Positions 1 to 15,100 of a DNA stretch of 64,000 nucleotides are shown here, in pieces. The notes under the pieces were generated by a model that was given only the letters and a program-made list of their open reading frames with translations, had not been told where the DNA came from and made no database searches. Made by a program: the position numbers and the translations under genes. Position 1 is the stretch's first letter, and every line of letters starts with the position of its first letter. The stretch is from Siphonodentalium dalli (Eukaryota; Mollusca; Scaphopoda; Gadilida; Siphonodentaliidae): the NCBI GenBank assembly GCA_032622095.1, contig CP136064.1, positions 41,129,912-41,193,911 on the forward strand, read 5' to 3'.

Positions 1-77
1 GTGTCTTCAAAATGAGTTTCATATAAATTTTGTGTTATTATATATTTTGCATTCATCAAGTTGATTAAATTTTTCAG

Positions 78-129
78 TGGATCTAGGTGTCCTTGTGGTG
101 ACTACTGTACCAACAAGAGATTTGAAAGG
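78..129 (+). CDS. SETD2: SETD2 window exon 1: end of AWS domain
   Basis: The acceptor is tttttcag and the donor is gtatgt. The first base completes a codon from an upstream exon, then 17 codons follow containing SRCPCGDYCTNKRF. This matches the AWS (associated with SET) Cys-rich motif that precedes the SET domain in SETD2 (SRCPxGDYCTNxRF in the human protein). AWS cysteines bind zinc and pack against the SET fold. The variable position after Pro is an extra Cys here. Earlier AWS cysteines must lie upstream of the window. Confidence 0.93.
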
Positions 130-3100
130 GTATGTACATATTTAATGTTATATTATTGCATCTCTGTACTGTGAAAATAGGTGTGGTTAGGAAAACATTC
201 TCCTGGGTATCATGGACTTAAGGACATTTTTGGCTTCACGTTGATGCATTGTTTGTTCATGTTATATAATGTATTTCTAGCCAAAATATGAAATACTATG
301 TTCCTGCCCTGAGAGTTAATTTTAATGATGTCACACACTAATAGACAGTGCACTGTATCAATGTGGCTAGAAATTCAATATACCGCTAGAAATACAATAC
401 GCCGCTAAAATAGAATATGCACAAGATCTGCACATCATTCAATTTGGTTAACCCTTTACCCAACAGAAGGGCCCTGTGCCAATGCATTCTCTTATATATG
501 CGAGTCGACCATAGGTCGCCTCGCATATATAAGAGAATGCATTGGCTTAACACATTAAAAATTATAAAATTGTTAAAAAATGTAAGAAAAAATGGTAAAA
601 AGTGTTTAAAAAATATTTTTTTTAGGCCAATGCATTCTCTTATATATGCGAGGCGACCTATGGTCGACTCGCATATATAAGAGAATGCATTGGCACAGGG
701 CATAACTGTAACTATCACAATGTGGTCAAGGAGCCGGTTCCAATGATATCCATATTTGTATGGTTCTATTGAGACAGACCGAAGATATTTTAGGCTGTTG
801 AAGCTTTATTTGGCCGGTTTTGGCCGTTTTGTTGGGTAAAGGGTTAAGTGGATTTATTTATCATACAATTGGTACATCCTTTTGTTCACATACTGAATCT
901 GTGGACTTACTAGGCCACTCATCAGAATGACTGGATCTCCTGTGAAACTAGAATAATTGTGAAGTAACAAATGAAAATCACTTGACTTTAGAGTTTGTGT
1001 TTTCAATTCTTCAATGTAGTTTAAAACATGGTTTGGTTGATTAAAGTTTTGATTTGATCACGTGATCTGTGACTGAGAGACAGATTAAGAAAGTTTCATT
1101 TAGTTGCTTGTTCCCACCCCATAATAAATGAACAGCATGATTTATCAAAGTGAAGGATTTGATGAACATTGTGTTTTGTTCATCGTTTATGATTTACATG
1201 ACAGCTGTTCGAATACTGTATAGAAGCTTCATTTTCACTTTCATTCGACTCTGAATAATAGTGATCTGAATCAAAATTGTTTGATTCTACATCTGTTAAC
1301 CCTTTCAGTGTCAAGTCCGATTTTTGTATCAACTCATATTTCCTTGATCATTTTTCAAATTTATTGATTATAATAATGTGTTACATTGATGGAAAGAGCT
1401 CTTAGATCTCTTTCCATCAATGTATCACATTATTATAATCAATAAATTTGAAAAATGATCAAGGAAATATTGGTTGATACAAAAATTGGACTTGGCACTG
1501 AAAAGGTTAACCTTCAAAATACACATTATAATATTCATTTTTGAATTTTACCCGGTATAGATATAGGTTGATAAATACCTAAATTACCTTTCCTCAACCA
1601 GTATAGTGCCAGAAATATGCATTGAAGTCATAGAAAATACAACTTCGAACACAAAGTTCTGGATTCGGGAACGAAATAATTTGTGACTATTGAAAACATA
1701 TATTGCGTTATCTCAACTGGAAACAATTTAACTTCACTCACTGCTTTTTCTTCTGTTAATCATCGAGATTATGTAGTACCATTAAATTTCAGATCGACTA
1801 CAGCTCTACATTTACTCATATGGTCTACAGCTGCAATTTTTATGCGAACGCTGATTGAAAAATGTTAACTGCCAAAAAAGGAAAGAATCTCAAATTTATT
1901 GATAAATATAAAAAACAAAACAAGTTTAATTATATTCAGTGCTATATCAACAAGCACGTTCAGAAATCTTCTGTGTAGCTATCTTTTGTTACACATGTGT
2001 ACCTCTTAACAAATTTTGTATACACTAGCTGATGTGCCAGACTTCGTCTGGGCTATTTAGGGATTTCTTTGTATTAGGAGAAAGAAAAAAACTATTGTTC
2101 GATCGGAACAGAAACATGCCTATATGAGCATATATGAGCGAGGTCAAGGTCAAGGACACAGTCTCACGTGAAATTGGACCTGCCCATATTGTTCCAGGGA
2201 TCAAAGTAGGCCTACATACCAAATCTGAGTCGGATCGGTCAAGCAGTTTTTGAGACTATAACATACATGCATACATACATACGTACATACACACATACAG
2301 AAGTTCCAAAATATATAATAGGTAATATTGATGTTCAAACATGCCATGTCCATTTAAGTCTAATTTATCGATTAATAGTTTGCATACCATGACCTTCTTC
2401 CTCGGTTGTAGTGAAAGCAACTTCATATGTTGTAACTATGAGAAAGTTTTGGTGGAGTGTTCCCCAGATGAGAAGAACTTGATAAATGCATTTTTGAACG
2501 ACATTTTAATGCATCTTATGTCAACAATTGCTGGCTGGCCTCAAAATGCAGGCCATGTATACATGTGCAGTTAATGGTAATGTGGATATAACCGTCGGAA
2601 TTAGGCGTGGCATACTGAGATAAACTTTATATTTTCAGTGGGCCATAAAAATAAGCCAGCAGCTTATATTTTTATGGGGTGGAGAAAACAGATAATTAAT
2701 CTGTGTGGTCTTACCTACATGTATATCTTCTTCTGAATTCAAGCCTTGAAATATTGTGTCTGTCATTTGCAGAATGAGGTCCCCAGAGGGTGAATTTAGT
2801 GATGCTACCCCGCATAGCGGGTTAGCATCACCAAATTCACCCTCTGTGGACCTCATTCTGCTTACACCTCAGCAGAATGAGGTTCCCAGAGGGTGAATTT
2901 GGTGATGCTAACCCGCTATGCGGGGTAGCATCACTAAATTCACCCTCTGGGGACCCCATTCTGCAAATGACAGACACACTATTTCAAGGCTTGTCTATAT
3001 TTCCAAGTGTTAACTCATTCAGTGCCAGCAGCGAGATATCAAGTTGCCCTGAAAGACGCCCTCTTTGGACCTCTGTGGACCTCATTCTGCTTACACCTCA

Positions 3101-6100
3101 GCAGAATGAGGTTCCCAGAGGGTGAATTTGGTGATGCTAACCCGCTATGCGGGGTAGCATCACTAAATTCACCCTCTGGGGACCCCATTCTGCAAATGAC
3201 AGACACACTATTTCAAGGCTTGTCTATATTTCCAAGTGTTAACTCATTCAGTGCCAGCAGCGAGATATCAAGTTGCCCTGAAAGACGCCCTCTCCGTGTC
3301 CCCAAAACACCATGTTTAAAACATGCTGCCTACTGAGCGAAACACACAATTTCAATTTTGGTGCTGATTTGAACACTGCAGATTACAAGTCACATATTGG
3401 GAGAAATGTCAGATTAATTATCATCAAGGGGGAGGTCTGTATATTCGCACATGTGCAGATGCTTCTTTTATCTGTTTTCTGGCATAATTATACATACAAA
3501 AACAATGAAAACTAGCAATGTGCCCAGGAAACTGGGTACACAGTTATCAGAAATCCCCAGAAAGTTAGCAGTGAATGAGTTAGTATGTATGTATATCTTT
3601 AATTCAGACTCAAATGTCTATATTAGTACATTATGGGCACAGGTAGATAATACATAGCATTACACGGTAATTAAAGATGACTATGAACACTGTTTCTATT
3701 CCGGTGGTTAGCTCCAAAGAATGTCCTGACTAGCACATCTGTTGGCCACAGTGAACGATCAAGAACTTGTTGCATCATTATTGCACGTTACTAGTACATT
3801 GTACCAGTGAAATCTCATATTTAACAACTGGATGGGACTGATTTGATCAAAATCAAGTAATTGCGTTTGTCATAGTGCGCGTTTTATTTCTTTATTGTAA
3901 ATACATGTATGAATATTCATGTGACGTTTACCTTTCATTTGACCTTCACCTTCTATTCACTATTGGTCAATTAGCTTTCTTCATTCTTCAGCACGCACCC
4001 ATGGCTCACAGTTGGCAGCAAATCTCCCTCATTTATTTTTAGAAACTTTTGAAATTTTGTCAACAATGGCTGTCGGTTCAGATTAAATGGAAAAAATATC
4101 AACCATGCCCTGATTGCTTGCATGCATGTGCCAGTAGCAGAGACTCGTGAACGAGATAGAAATTTCAAAATGTGCTATTTAAGTCATATTTAGCAACCAG
4201 AGAAGAGGAAATGATGTTTCTATTTTGATTTGGCAAGAAATATGGAAATCTTTGTATCTGCTCGATAGACCAGTTGTTATCACATTTGACTTGTAATGCC
4301 GTCAATACAAGGATATGAGTTTGCTCTTTCCCATAGGATTATTGTGTTTGCCACAACAGTGGCTTTGTCGGGTTAAGCTATGTGTTCAAATCTCATGGCA
4401 AGTTGTGACCCTTGAGTCACTCATGCTGTGACAGCTTTGTCGTACCTCTATGCGAATTAGGTACTTAGCGGTACAGACAGACGGCAGACATAAATAACAT
4501 GTCACTCTAGTGAAGTGTCTATAAAATGGCAGCACGCATTGCACAAAACCTGATTAACCCTTTACCCAACAAAACGGCCCAAAACGCCCAAATAAAGCTT
4601 CAACAGCCTAAAATGTCTTCGGTCTGTCTCAATAACACCATACAAATATGGATATCATTGGAACCGGTTCATTGACCACATTGTGATTGTTACAGTTATG
4701 CCCTGTGCCAATGCATTCTCTTATATATGCGAGTCGACCATAGGTCGCCTCGCATATATAAGAGAATTCTTTTTTTAACACTTTTTACCATTTTTTCTTA
4801 CATTCTTTAACAATTTTATAATTTTTTCTTACATTTTTTAACAATTTTTATAATATTTTTCTACATTCTTTGACAATTTTATCATTTTTAATATGTGTTA
4901 AGCCAATGCATTCTCTTATATATGCGAGGCGACCTATGGTCGACTCACATATATAAGAGAATGCATTGGCACAGGGCAGTTCTGTTGGGTAAAGGGTTAA
5001 TGTTTAACCCTTTCCTGATGGGAGCTGCACCTTTGCAGAATTAAAGATCTTGTCCCAATACATTGTCTTATATATGTTAGTCTCCCATAGGGAGCCTCAC
5101 ATACATGTATATAGTGCAACATTAAAGATCCTGTCCCAATACATTCTCTTATATATGCGAGTCTCCCATAGGGAGCCTTGCGTATATAAGAGAACTCCCT
5201 TGCATAAAAGGTCAAGGTGAATAGTGTTAGGCCAATGTATTCTCTTATATATGCGAGGCTCCCTATGGGAAACTTGCATATATAAGAGAATGCATTGGTA
5301 CATGGTTTTCGCAAAATTTTAGGAAGCTCCCGTCATGGAAGGGTTAATAAGCACTTAGGAACTCAAGTGATCATATAAAGCGCTATATAAAAACAATCCA
5401 TTATTATTATAATTCATTATTTATTTAGATAAATATCTTTACAAATAGTTATAATTCTATTATCAATAATTCTATTGTCAAACAAGGAGATTTTTTTATA
5501 GGCAGAGAGAAAAGTATTTTACAATTCAGCTCGAGATACAAATGTATATCTTCTATCATATATTTCAGCACGAGAAAGGTAATGTTGGTGTGTTCCAAAC
5601 AGAATGGAAGGGTCATGGTCTCTATGGCAAGGAGGAGTTACCTGCGTGAGTACACAGCATACTTTTGTAATGAAACTTCCTCATGCATTTCATGAGGATA
5701 AAATGATGTATAATTCTATAGCATCAAGGAATTAATTAATAATTAACCGTTCCTATACTAAATACTCATTGAGGAGTAGTTCCCTTAGGAAATGTTCAGA
5801 TAATAAGTTCAACAAACCTTTGTTGAACTTTAATATTATCTGAACGGTCCCCTGCAGTAAATTGGACTCCTTCACTTTTATTGTCTGTTGTTCACTTATT
5901 TTTTACCATCCAGATACACAATAGACCATTCCAATGTATACTTTTGTAACTGAGTGGGAGATTCCATTTTGTAAAGAATGGGTTAAGATAGCAGACCATT
6001 TTGAAAGTCTAAGATGGGTGAGAGTTAGTATGATACACCTGATAACCTTATTCTGAGTACATTCCATGTTTCCATGAAAGCCTTGAATGCAGAATGAGGT

Positions 6101-9100
6101 CCCCAGAGGGTGAATTTAGTGATGCTACCCCGCATAGTGGGCTAGCATCACAAAATTCACCCTCTGGGAGCCTCATTCTGCTGAGGTGTAAGCAGAATGA
6201 GGTTCCCAGAGGGTGAATTTGGTGATGCTAGCCCGCTATGCGGGGTAGCATCACTAAATTCACCCTCTGGGGACCTCATTCTGCAAATTACAGACACCCT
6301 ATTTCAAGGCTTTTGTTGGTATACTTTTGGTTTCATGACATTCAGTTATGTACCATTGATGAGTATGTTCCTTCGCAATATCTCATTGTTTTATATTTAC
6401 ATTCCTGCATGCATTTATGCTGTGGAACTTGAATGGAGCAGGGTTTATTGGATGAAATCACGTCATGTAACGTCGTGTGCAGGCCCCAATTTTTTTTTTA
6501 TTCTACGGACGCAAATGTCAACACGATACCAGAACACTGTTCAAAATGGGTGCTAAATGCTCATTTAATCTGCAAGTTGAGTGTAAATATATGAAATGGA
6601 TGTTGATTATGTGGCGTTCCTTGGAGTATGAACATACGTTGGTCTGACATTTTTATGTGTGGAAGCTTTTGCGTTCCACACAAATGTCAGACCAACTTGC
6701 ATCCATACGGTACTCCATGGAACACAAGCAGTTCAACATCCATTTCTTAAATGGACATCTGTAGAGTCGCTGACAACATCAGGTCACTGTGAGCAAAACT
6801 AACCTAACCTAGGAACGGTTATTGGAAAATATATATTGAAATATCCAAATCTATTTTTTGTGTATTCTACAGTTGTTCACTTTCCAACTCCAGTATTTGG
6901 AAAAATGGAATTCGTTTTGTATAAGAATCCCATAGTGGACAATAATCATTGTGATCAGATAATGAGTCTACACCTCTAACTTTTGAACTGAATACTGATA
7001 AATCTTTTTACAGCATAATGTAAGCTCTTCTTTTCTGCAAGTTTATGTCCGATGTTATAACATACTATGCATTCAATCATCAAATTAAACAAATTGAGAT
7101 GTGTATGAAAAACAGTATTTCTCTATTGATTGATGAAATCTTTCCACAGAGTATTTTGTATTCAGCTTGCACTTTGATAGTATTGATTTTTATTGTAGAA
7201 TTCATGGAGGAGGAAGGATTGGTATAATAGGATAAAATCAATAAATGCCGGATATTACAAACTTTCTGTATTCAGTTTGTATGGCTGGCTACAGCTATAC
7301 ACTGGGTTCAGGCTGCTAAATATGTTATAGATTAAATACTCTGAAAGAAGGGGGAAAGAAGGGGGGGCCAGTCCGATCACTCAGTCGGTATGGTGAATTA
7401 GGCAAACAAAAGTTGTACAGCGATGGCAATGCTGGTTCAAATCCTGATAAGTGTGGATTTGTAATCCTCGCGCAGAGAAGATCACCTGATTTCTATATCC
7501 AAGCCTTGAAATAAGGTGCCTGTCATTTGCAGAATGAGGTCCCCAGAGGGTGAATTTAGTGATGCTACCCCGCATAGCATATGGGAACCTCATTCTGCAA
7601 ATGAAAGACACCCTATTTCAAGGCTTGTCTATATCTGGGCAAATCTCATTGCTTTCCATGGGTCAGAGTTTCTACGTGTAGTGATTTCACTGTTAAATTA
7701 AGTCTCTTCATGGCATATTCTTCACCCCTAACACTAACATGTCCCATCAACTGAAATGATGATAAACTTAACCCTTTCATGACAGAAGCTGCGCTGGTAT
7801 GGCATTGAAGATCATTTGCCAGTGCAATATAATATATATGCGAGTCTCCCATAGGGAGCCTCGCATATATAAGAGAATGCACTGGGTTACAAGGTCCATG
7901 TAAATATTGTTAGGCCCATGTATTATCTTATATATGTGAGACTTCCTATGGGACACTCGCATACATAAGAGAATACAGCAGCTGTTTTCCAGGAGAGAGG
8001 GGCACCCATTACTTGTGACCCGATCCCCGGTGCACCCACATTTCTGTTTATAATTAGTATCTGTTATAATGTAATCTATGTTCACTTGGGTCACAATAAA
8101 TATACGTACAACTTGTCCTATAATAATAAATCTTTTTCAGCTCTTGCCATATATGTTCAATAATATTTCATTTTATTTCAGAATACTAACGAATACTAAC
8201 AATTCATTTCTAAAATTATGTCGTATGATTGTTTTGTTTTAAATTTATATTTAACCGTGCACAGCTTATTTTCTTGCTTCTATCATGACATTCTAAACGG
8301 ATATAATACGACAGAAATTACAACTGATAAAAACTACAGAAATGTCAAGTGTGATTAGTTCAAATGGAGAAGTTAGAATTTGCCATGATTTCTTTGAGTT
8401 TTAAATCATCTCGAAAAAATCGCCAATCATAAATCAAGAATTAACGGCAAATAGCTCATCAGCTCATCGATCTGTTCTGTTGAAAGCAGCTGCATATAAT
8501 ATTTGGTTAACTCTTTCTTCAGTCCTCGACGTCTACTTCATGGTGCATAACACTGGCATCCCTGGCCATGAGCAAGATAAATCGTATACATGGGTACACA
8601 ACCTGATAGAAAAACCGGAGTTTCCGCACCCGCACGTAGCTCTTGGCGACTAATCGGAGGGCTGAGGTATGACATCCGCCAGAGAATAATGTTTCAGAGA
8701 AAGAACGCGCACAATTCTGCTGACAGAGCAAATGTTAGAGAGAAATCAGAGTTCTAATCAAGATTCAGAGTACAAATATGAACTAATTGACTATATAATG
8801 TCATATGGTTCATATTTGATACCAGTAACTATGTCAGCCTGGTTGACATAGTCAACCTAAGCTTCTGTTACTATAGCGTTTTTGTTGAAGTTATATTGGT
8901 GTTCACATCTTGTCATTATTGTAAGGTTTTTTAGCTCAATTTTACTTGTAAAGTTTGAGCTATTGCCATGGCTTGGTATCCGTTGTCTGTGTGTGCATGT
9001 ATGCGTGTGTGTGGAGACGTCGTCAACAATTTCCATTAGCACGGGCTACATGTCGTACCTTTGGTCAGATCATTATGAAATTTGTCATGGATGTTGACAT

Positions 9101-12100
9101 TGACATGTTGATGGGAACGTTATTTTGGGGTTATTCGGCCAAAAAACATGGCCACTGGCAGCCATTTTGGATTTCAAAATGCAATCCATTAGCACGGGCT
9201 ACAGGCTGTACTGTTTGTCTGATCATTATGAAATTTGTCGTGGATGTTAGCATTGACATGTAGATGGGAACAAGTCTTTTTGGGGTCATTTGCCCAAAAA
9301 ACATGGCCGCTTGCAGCCATCTTGGATTTTACTCCTTGCATGACTAAAGAGATTGGCACGGGCTACAGGTCATAGCTTTAATTGGATCGTCATGAAATTT
9401 GTCATGGATGTTGTTAACATTGACATTATAGATGGGAACTAGTCATTTTGGGGTCATTCGGCCATAAAACATGGCCGCTGGCAGCCATCTTGGATTTTAC
9501 TCTTCAAATGATTAAATCGTTTGGCATGGGAGACTAGCAATATCTTTGGTCGGATCATTATGAAATTTGTCATGGCTGTTGACATTGACATGTAGATGGG
9601 AACGAGTCATTTTGGGGTCATTCGGCATAAAAACAGCAGCCATCTTTGATATTTTCAAAATTAAATCCATTAGCACGGGTTACAGGCCTGAGTGTTTGTC
9701 TGATCTTCATGAAATTTGTTGTGCATGTAAATATTGACATGTAAATGGGAACGAGTCATTTTGGGGTCATTCTGCCATAAAACATGGTAGCCGACAGCCA
9801 TCTTGGATTTTACTCTTTGCATGACTAAATCCTTTGGCACGGGCTACAGGTCATACCTTTGTTGGATCATCATGAAATTTGTCATGGATGTTAACATTGA
9901 CATGTAGATGGGAACGAGTCATTTTGGAGTCATTCGGCAAAAAAACATGGCCGCCAGCTGCCATCTTGGATTTCAAAATTCAATTCATCATTCCATTATT
10001 GCTCATCACAAAAATTTATATTCTTTCGCAATGTTGAACTACAGTGTCATGGACACTGTAATTTTACTTGTTAATGTTACTCTAATGACAAGATAACTAC
10101 TCTGATATAACCTCGTTTATGTAGACTGTTAGTGTTACTCTAATGACAAGATAACTACTCTGATATAACCTCGTTAATGTAGAGACTGCATCGTTTTTCA
10201 TTTTATTGAATGTAAAAAAAACTGACTTCGGAGGCTAAAATATTTACATAAAAAGCGTTTTGTACGTTCGGTTGTTGTCAGAAGTCTGCATCAGAAATGT
10301 AAAGGGCAAACTCTAAATAGAGTTTTGAAAGTCATTTAAGCCACAGTTTGTTAATATCATAATATTTGCTTGCATACCCACATACTACATGTTGCATCCA
10401 TTCTTACCGGAGTTATGGCCCTTGATGGACTTGAAAATGTTTTAATTTTCATCCATACAAACATTTCTCTTGCAACTTTATTATCGGATTTGTTTCCTTT
10501 TTGTATGGTGATAGCCCAGTTTGGGGTAAAGGACGCCAACATACTACAGGTTTTGTCCAATTCATTTCTAACGAAGAATGTTGAGCATGAAAATTTATGA
10601 ATTTTCCATCTCTATGAAATTTCACATTGTAACTCGGTTGCGGATCATGAGATTTAGCTGATTTTTGGTGTGATGATAGTCCATCTTGAGGGAAAGGATA
10701 TCCACATAGTTTCGTCCATTCAATCTTACTGTTCTTACAGTCCTTCATGGACTGGAAATTTGTTCATTTTCCATATGTATGAACATTTCACCTTGTAACT
10801 GATGTGTGATTTCGGATTTGGTTGTCCATTGGTATGGTCATCATAGCCCATATAGTGAAAAAGGATACATGCCATGGTTTTCAACCATGTATTCTTACCA
10901 AAGATATGAATTTTGTTGAACATAGAAATGTGACAATTTTCCGTCCATACAAACATGTCACGTTATAACTCATGTGTGGATAATCAAATTTGGTTGTTCT
11001 TTGGTATGGTGATGGTTTCGTTCATACAGACATTTCCCATTGTAACTCATATATATTTGGATTATCAATTTGGTTGTTCTTTGGTATGGTGATGGTTTCA
11101 TCCATTCATTCCTACCAAGATAGAAATTTGTGAATTTTCCTTCCATACTTATATTTCATCTTGTAACTTTTGTATGGATTATCGGATTTGGTTGTCCTTT
11201 GGTATGGTGACTGTTTCGTTCATACATTCTTACCCGAGTTACGGCCCTTGTTTGTGAATTTTTACTCTGTACTGTAACTCCAATTGTTATGGCCAGATTT
11301 GAATGTTATATGGAATGCTAATTGACCAGCATTGATGGAAGCATGCTGGCATGCAGTGAGTTTTCTCCATGGATGTTTGTTAGAGTTTGTTTTGTCTTCA
11401 AAAATAGTATTTTTCATCTGTGCAACGCATTTGCATTGATACTCAAGTATCAACAGTTGGATTGGAAAATAAAATAAAATATTGATAGGCCAATATGACG
11501 GAAAGTATACATCCATTGAATTTCACCAGAGTTATGAACCTTTTCTAACTTAAAAATTTGTACAAGCAATCAGAAATTTTACATTGCCATGCTTTGCGTT
11601 GCACTTGTTGCTTTAATATCAAGAATATTTTTTCGCATGGTCATTAAACATTTTAAAAATTCAAATCAAGTGTCAAGAAATAGGAACAACTAGCGACTAT
11701 AAAAAAATAACCGCTTAAATAGACATCGAGACTACATCAAAATACGTACTGAACACTCAAAATTATGAATAAATTTTCTCTTTAAAAGGTCGATGACAAT
11801 TACAAACACAAATTCATGATTAGTAAAATTTAAATGGCGAGATCTGAGGTCAATGACATGTTGACAAATTTCCAATGCATAGCGAAAAACAACAAGTTTT
11901 ATAATACAGAAATCAGGCAATATGTTCATAAATGAATGCGAAAAATTAATCTAGGAGACATCATCTTCAAATGTTTGTCAGCCAGTGATATTTATTACTG
12001 AATATTTGTTCGCATTCTGTTGTTTTTATAACTTATACTAAATGATACGATTATCACAAACATTTACTACACCAGGTATGCAATCCATATTTGGAAAGAA

Positions 12101-15100
12101 TTTATTATGTCTTGGGGAAAGCCAAATTTGAATCTGAATCACAGTACCACAGATGGTACATCTCTTTTTAAAGAGACTGTGCTAAGTCATTTACCGTTGG
12201 ACATAATCAAGATAAATTTAATATGCAGATTTTTTTTTTATATAAAAAACCAACGCATCGCTTTACTTTGGATCAATTTTAAACAAACTGATGTCTGACT
12301 ATTGAAAATTTAGTTTAAAAAATCTATCTTGATTATTGATTTAAAAATAAGTCCTATCTCATCACCTCAATAAACAAATATCATAGTATATGAATGAAAG
12401 ATACAATTGCAGTTACTATGGAACACATGATTTCTCTGGAATATTTGCTGAAAACCTCAAATGAAACATTTTAATGAAATTCTCAGTATAAATTGATTAA
12501 ACATTAAGATATCAAATCTTTTGGAATAATCTAGTCCAAAATGAAAATACATCTGAATTTATTAACATTTATGTACTATCTACTTTAAATTTGAACAACG
12601 ATCTTATTCTGTAAACATACATGTACTATAAGTATGGTAAATTCTCTTTGAAATGTAGAACATGTAAGCTTTATCATGTCGGCATACAAATAAATGCAAA
12701 TAGTCCAATCAGTGTCTGGTACTGTTACAGGTTGTCGGAGGTGACTGATTAATTCAGTCCCGATTATGGCATTAATTATCTGGGCTCCTGCGATGTTACT
12801 CAACATGAATAAGAAATCACTAACACACAATGAATGCAGTGTCGTCACCAGAACAGCTCGATGAGAGAATATGAGCTGAATGACATGAAATCTTCCAGTT
12901 CATCTTAGGTAACAATACATGATAGAAGCATAAGCTGTACGTTGTGCATGGTTTTCAGGTTTCAAGAACAAAGAGCTAATATTTTGATTTAAATGTTTTC
13001 AGCTGCACTTACTAATATACCCGATGCCATATTTTTATATGCCCCTTGAAAAACGGTCGTATTATGTAATCATCGCTGTCCGTCCGTCAACATTTTTAGC
13101 TCAACTTTACTTTGTAAAGTTTGAGCTATTGCCATGGCTTGGTATCCGTCGTGCGTGCGTGATTCGTCAACAATTTCCTTTATCACGGGCTACAGTTCGT
13201 ACCTTTGGTCCGATTATTATGAAATTTGTCAAGGATGTTGACATTGACATGTAGATGGGAACGAGTCATTTTGGGGTCATTCGGAAAAAAAACATGGCCA
13301 CCAGCGGCCATCTTGGATTTCAAAATTCAATCCATTAGCACGGGCTACAGGCTGTACTGTTCGTCTTATTGTCATGAAATTTGTCATGGATGTTAATATT
13401 GACATGTAGATGGGAACGAGTAATTTTGGGGTCATTCGGCCAAAAAACATGGCCGCCGGCAGCCATCTTAGATTTTACTCTTTGCATGACTAAATCCTTT
13501 GACACGGGCTACAGGTCGTACCTTTAGTCTGATCATCATGAAATTTGTCATGGCTGTTGAAATTGGAATGTAGATGGGAACGAGTCATTTTGGGGTCATT
13601 AGGACAAAAAACATGGCCGCCAGCAGCCATCTTTGATTTCAAAATTTAATCCATTAGCACGGGCCACAGGTCGTACTCTTCGCCTGATCATCATGAAATT
13701 TGTCATGGATGTTAATTTTGACATGTAGATGGGAACGAGTAATTTTGGGGTCATTCGGCCAAAAAACATGGCCGCCAGCAGCTATCTCGGATTTTACTCT
13801 TTGTATGACTAAATTCTTTAGCACGGGCTACAGGTCGTACCTTTAGTCTGATATCATCATAAAATTTGTCATGGATGTTAACAATGACATGTAGATGGGA
13901 ACGAGTCATTTTGGGGTCATTCGGCCGAAAAACATGACCGCCAGCAGCTATCTTGGATTTTACTCTTTGTATGACTAAATCCTTTAGCACGGGCTACAGG
14001 TCGTACCTTTATTCTGATCATCATAAAATTTGTCCTGAATGTTAATAATGACATGTAGATGGGAACGAGATATTTTGGGGTCATTCAGCCAAAAAACATG
14101 GCCACCAGCAGCCATCTTGGATTTTACTCTTTGTATCACTAAATCCTTTAGCACGGACTACAGGTCGTACCTTGAGTCTGATCATCATGAAATTTTTCAT
14201 GGCTGTTGAAATTGGAATGTAAATGGGAACGAGTCATTTTGGGGTCATTCGGACGAAAAACATGGCCACCAGCGGCCATCTTTGATTTCAAAATTCAATC
14301 CATTAGCACGGGCTACAGGTCGTACTGTTCGTCTGATAATCATGAAATTTGTCATGGATCTTAATATTGACATGTAGATGGGAACGATTAATTTTGGGGT
14401 CATTCAGCCAAAAAACATGGCCGCAGCAGCCATCTTGGATTTTACTCTTTGTATGACTAAATCCTTTAGCACGGGCTACAGGTCGTACCTTTAGTCTGAT
14501 CATCATAAAATTTGTCATGGATGTTAACAATGACATGTAGATGGGAACGAGTCATTTTACTTTGATTTCAAAATTCAATTCATTAGCACGGGCTACAGGT
14601 CATACTGTTCATCTGATCATCATACAATTTGTCATGGATGTTAATATTGACATGTAGATGGGAACAAGTAATTTTGGGGTCATTCGGCCAAAAAACATGG
14701 CCGCTGGCAGCCATCTTAGATTTTACTCTTTGCATGACTAAATCCTTTAGCACGGGCTACAGGTCGTACCTTTGGTTAGATCATCATGAAATTTGTCATG
14801 GATGTTAACAATGACATCTAAATGGGAACGAGTAATTTTGGGGTCATTCGGCCTAAAAACATGGCCGCCAGCAGCCATCTTGGATTTTACTCTTTGTATG
14901 ACTAAATCCTTTAGCACAGGCTACAGGTCGTACCTTTAGTCTGATCATCATAAAATTTGTCATGGTGTTGAAATTGGAATATAGATGGGAACGAGTCATT
15001 TTGGGGTCATTCGGACAAAAAACATGGCCGCCAGAGGCCATCTTGGATTTCAAAATTCAATCCATTAGCACGGGCTACAGGTCGTACTGTTCATCTGATC

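Noticed and set aside
417-680. Open frames through the hairpin modules (here and at 4997-5314, 7777-8094, 47595-47795, 50843-51084, 52326-52881, 57402-57629, 59494-59715) with recurring Tyr/Arg-rich peptides.
   Set aside because: The same peptides appear wherever the palindrome occurs, on either strand, because the module lacks stops in several frames. No common start or end.
2635-3336. Open frames repeating GEFGDANPLCGVASLNSPSG-type peptides, also at 6197-6556, 7381-7701, 27324-27506, 54296-54789 and 59902-60163.
   Set aside because: They are translations of family A hairpins; both strands give nearly the same peptide. No conserved gene structure.
4330-4500. Possible tRNA or SINE with GTTCAAATCTC.
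   Set aside because: The B-box is only partial, no A-box at the right distance, and no cloverleaf.
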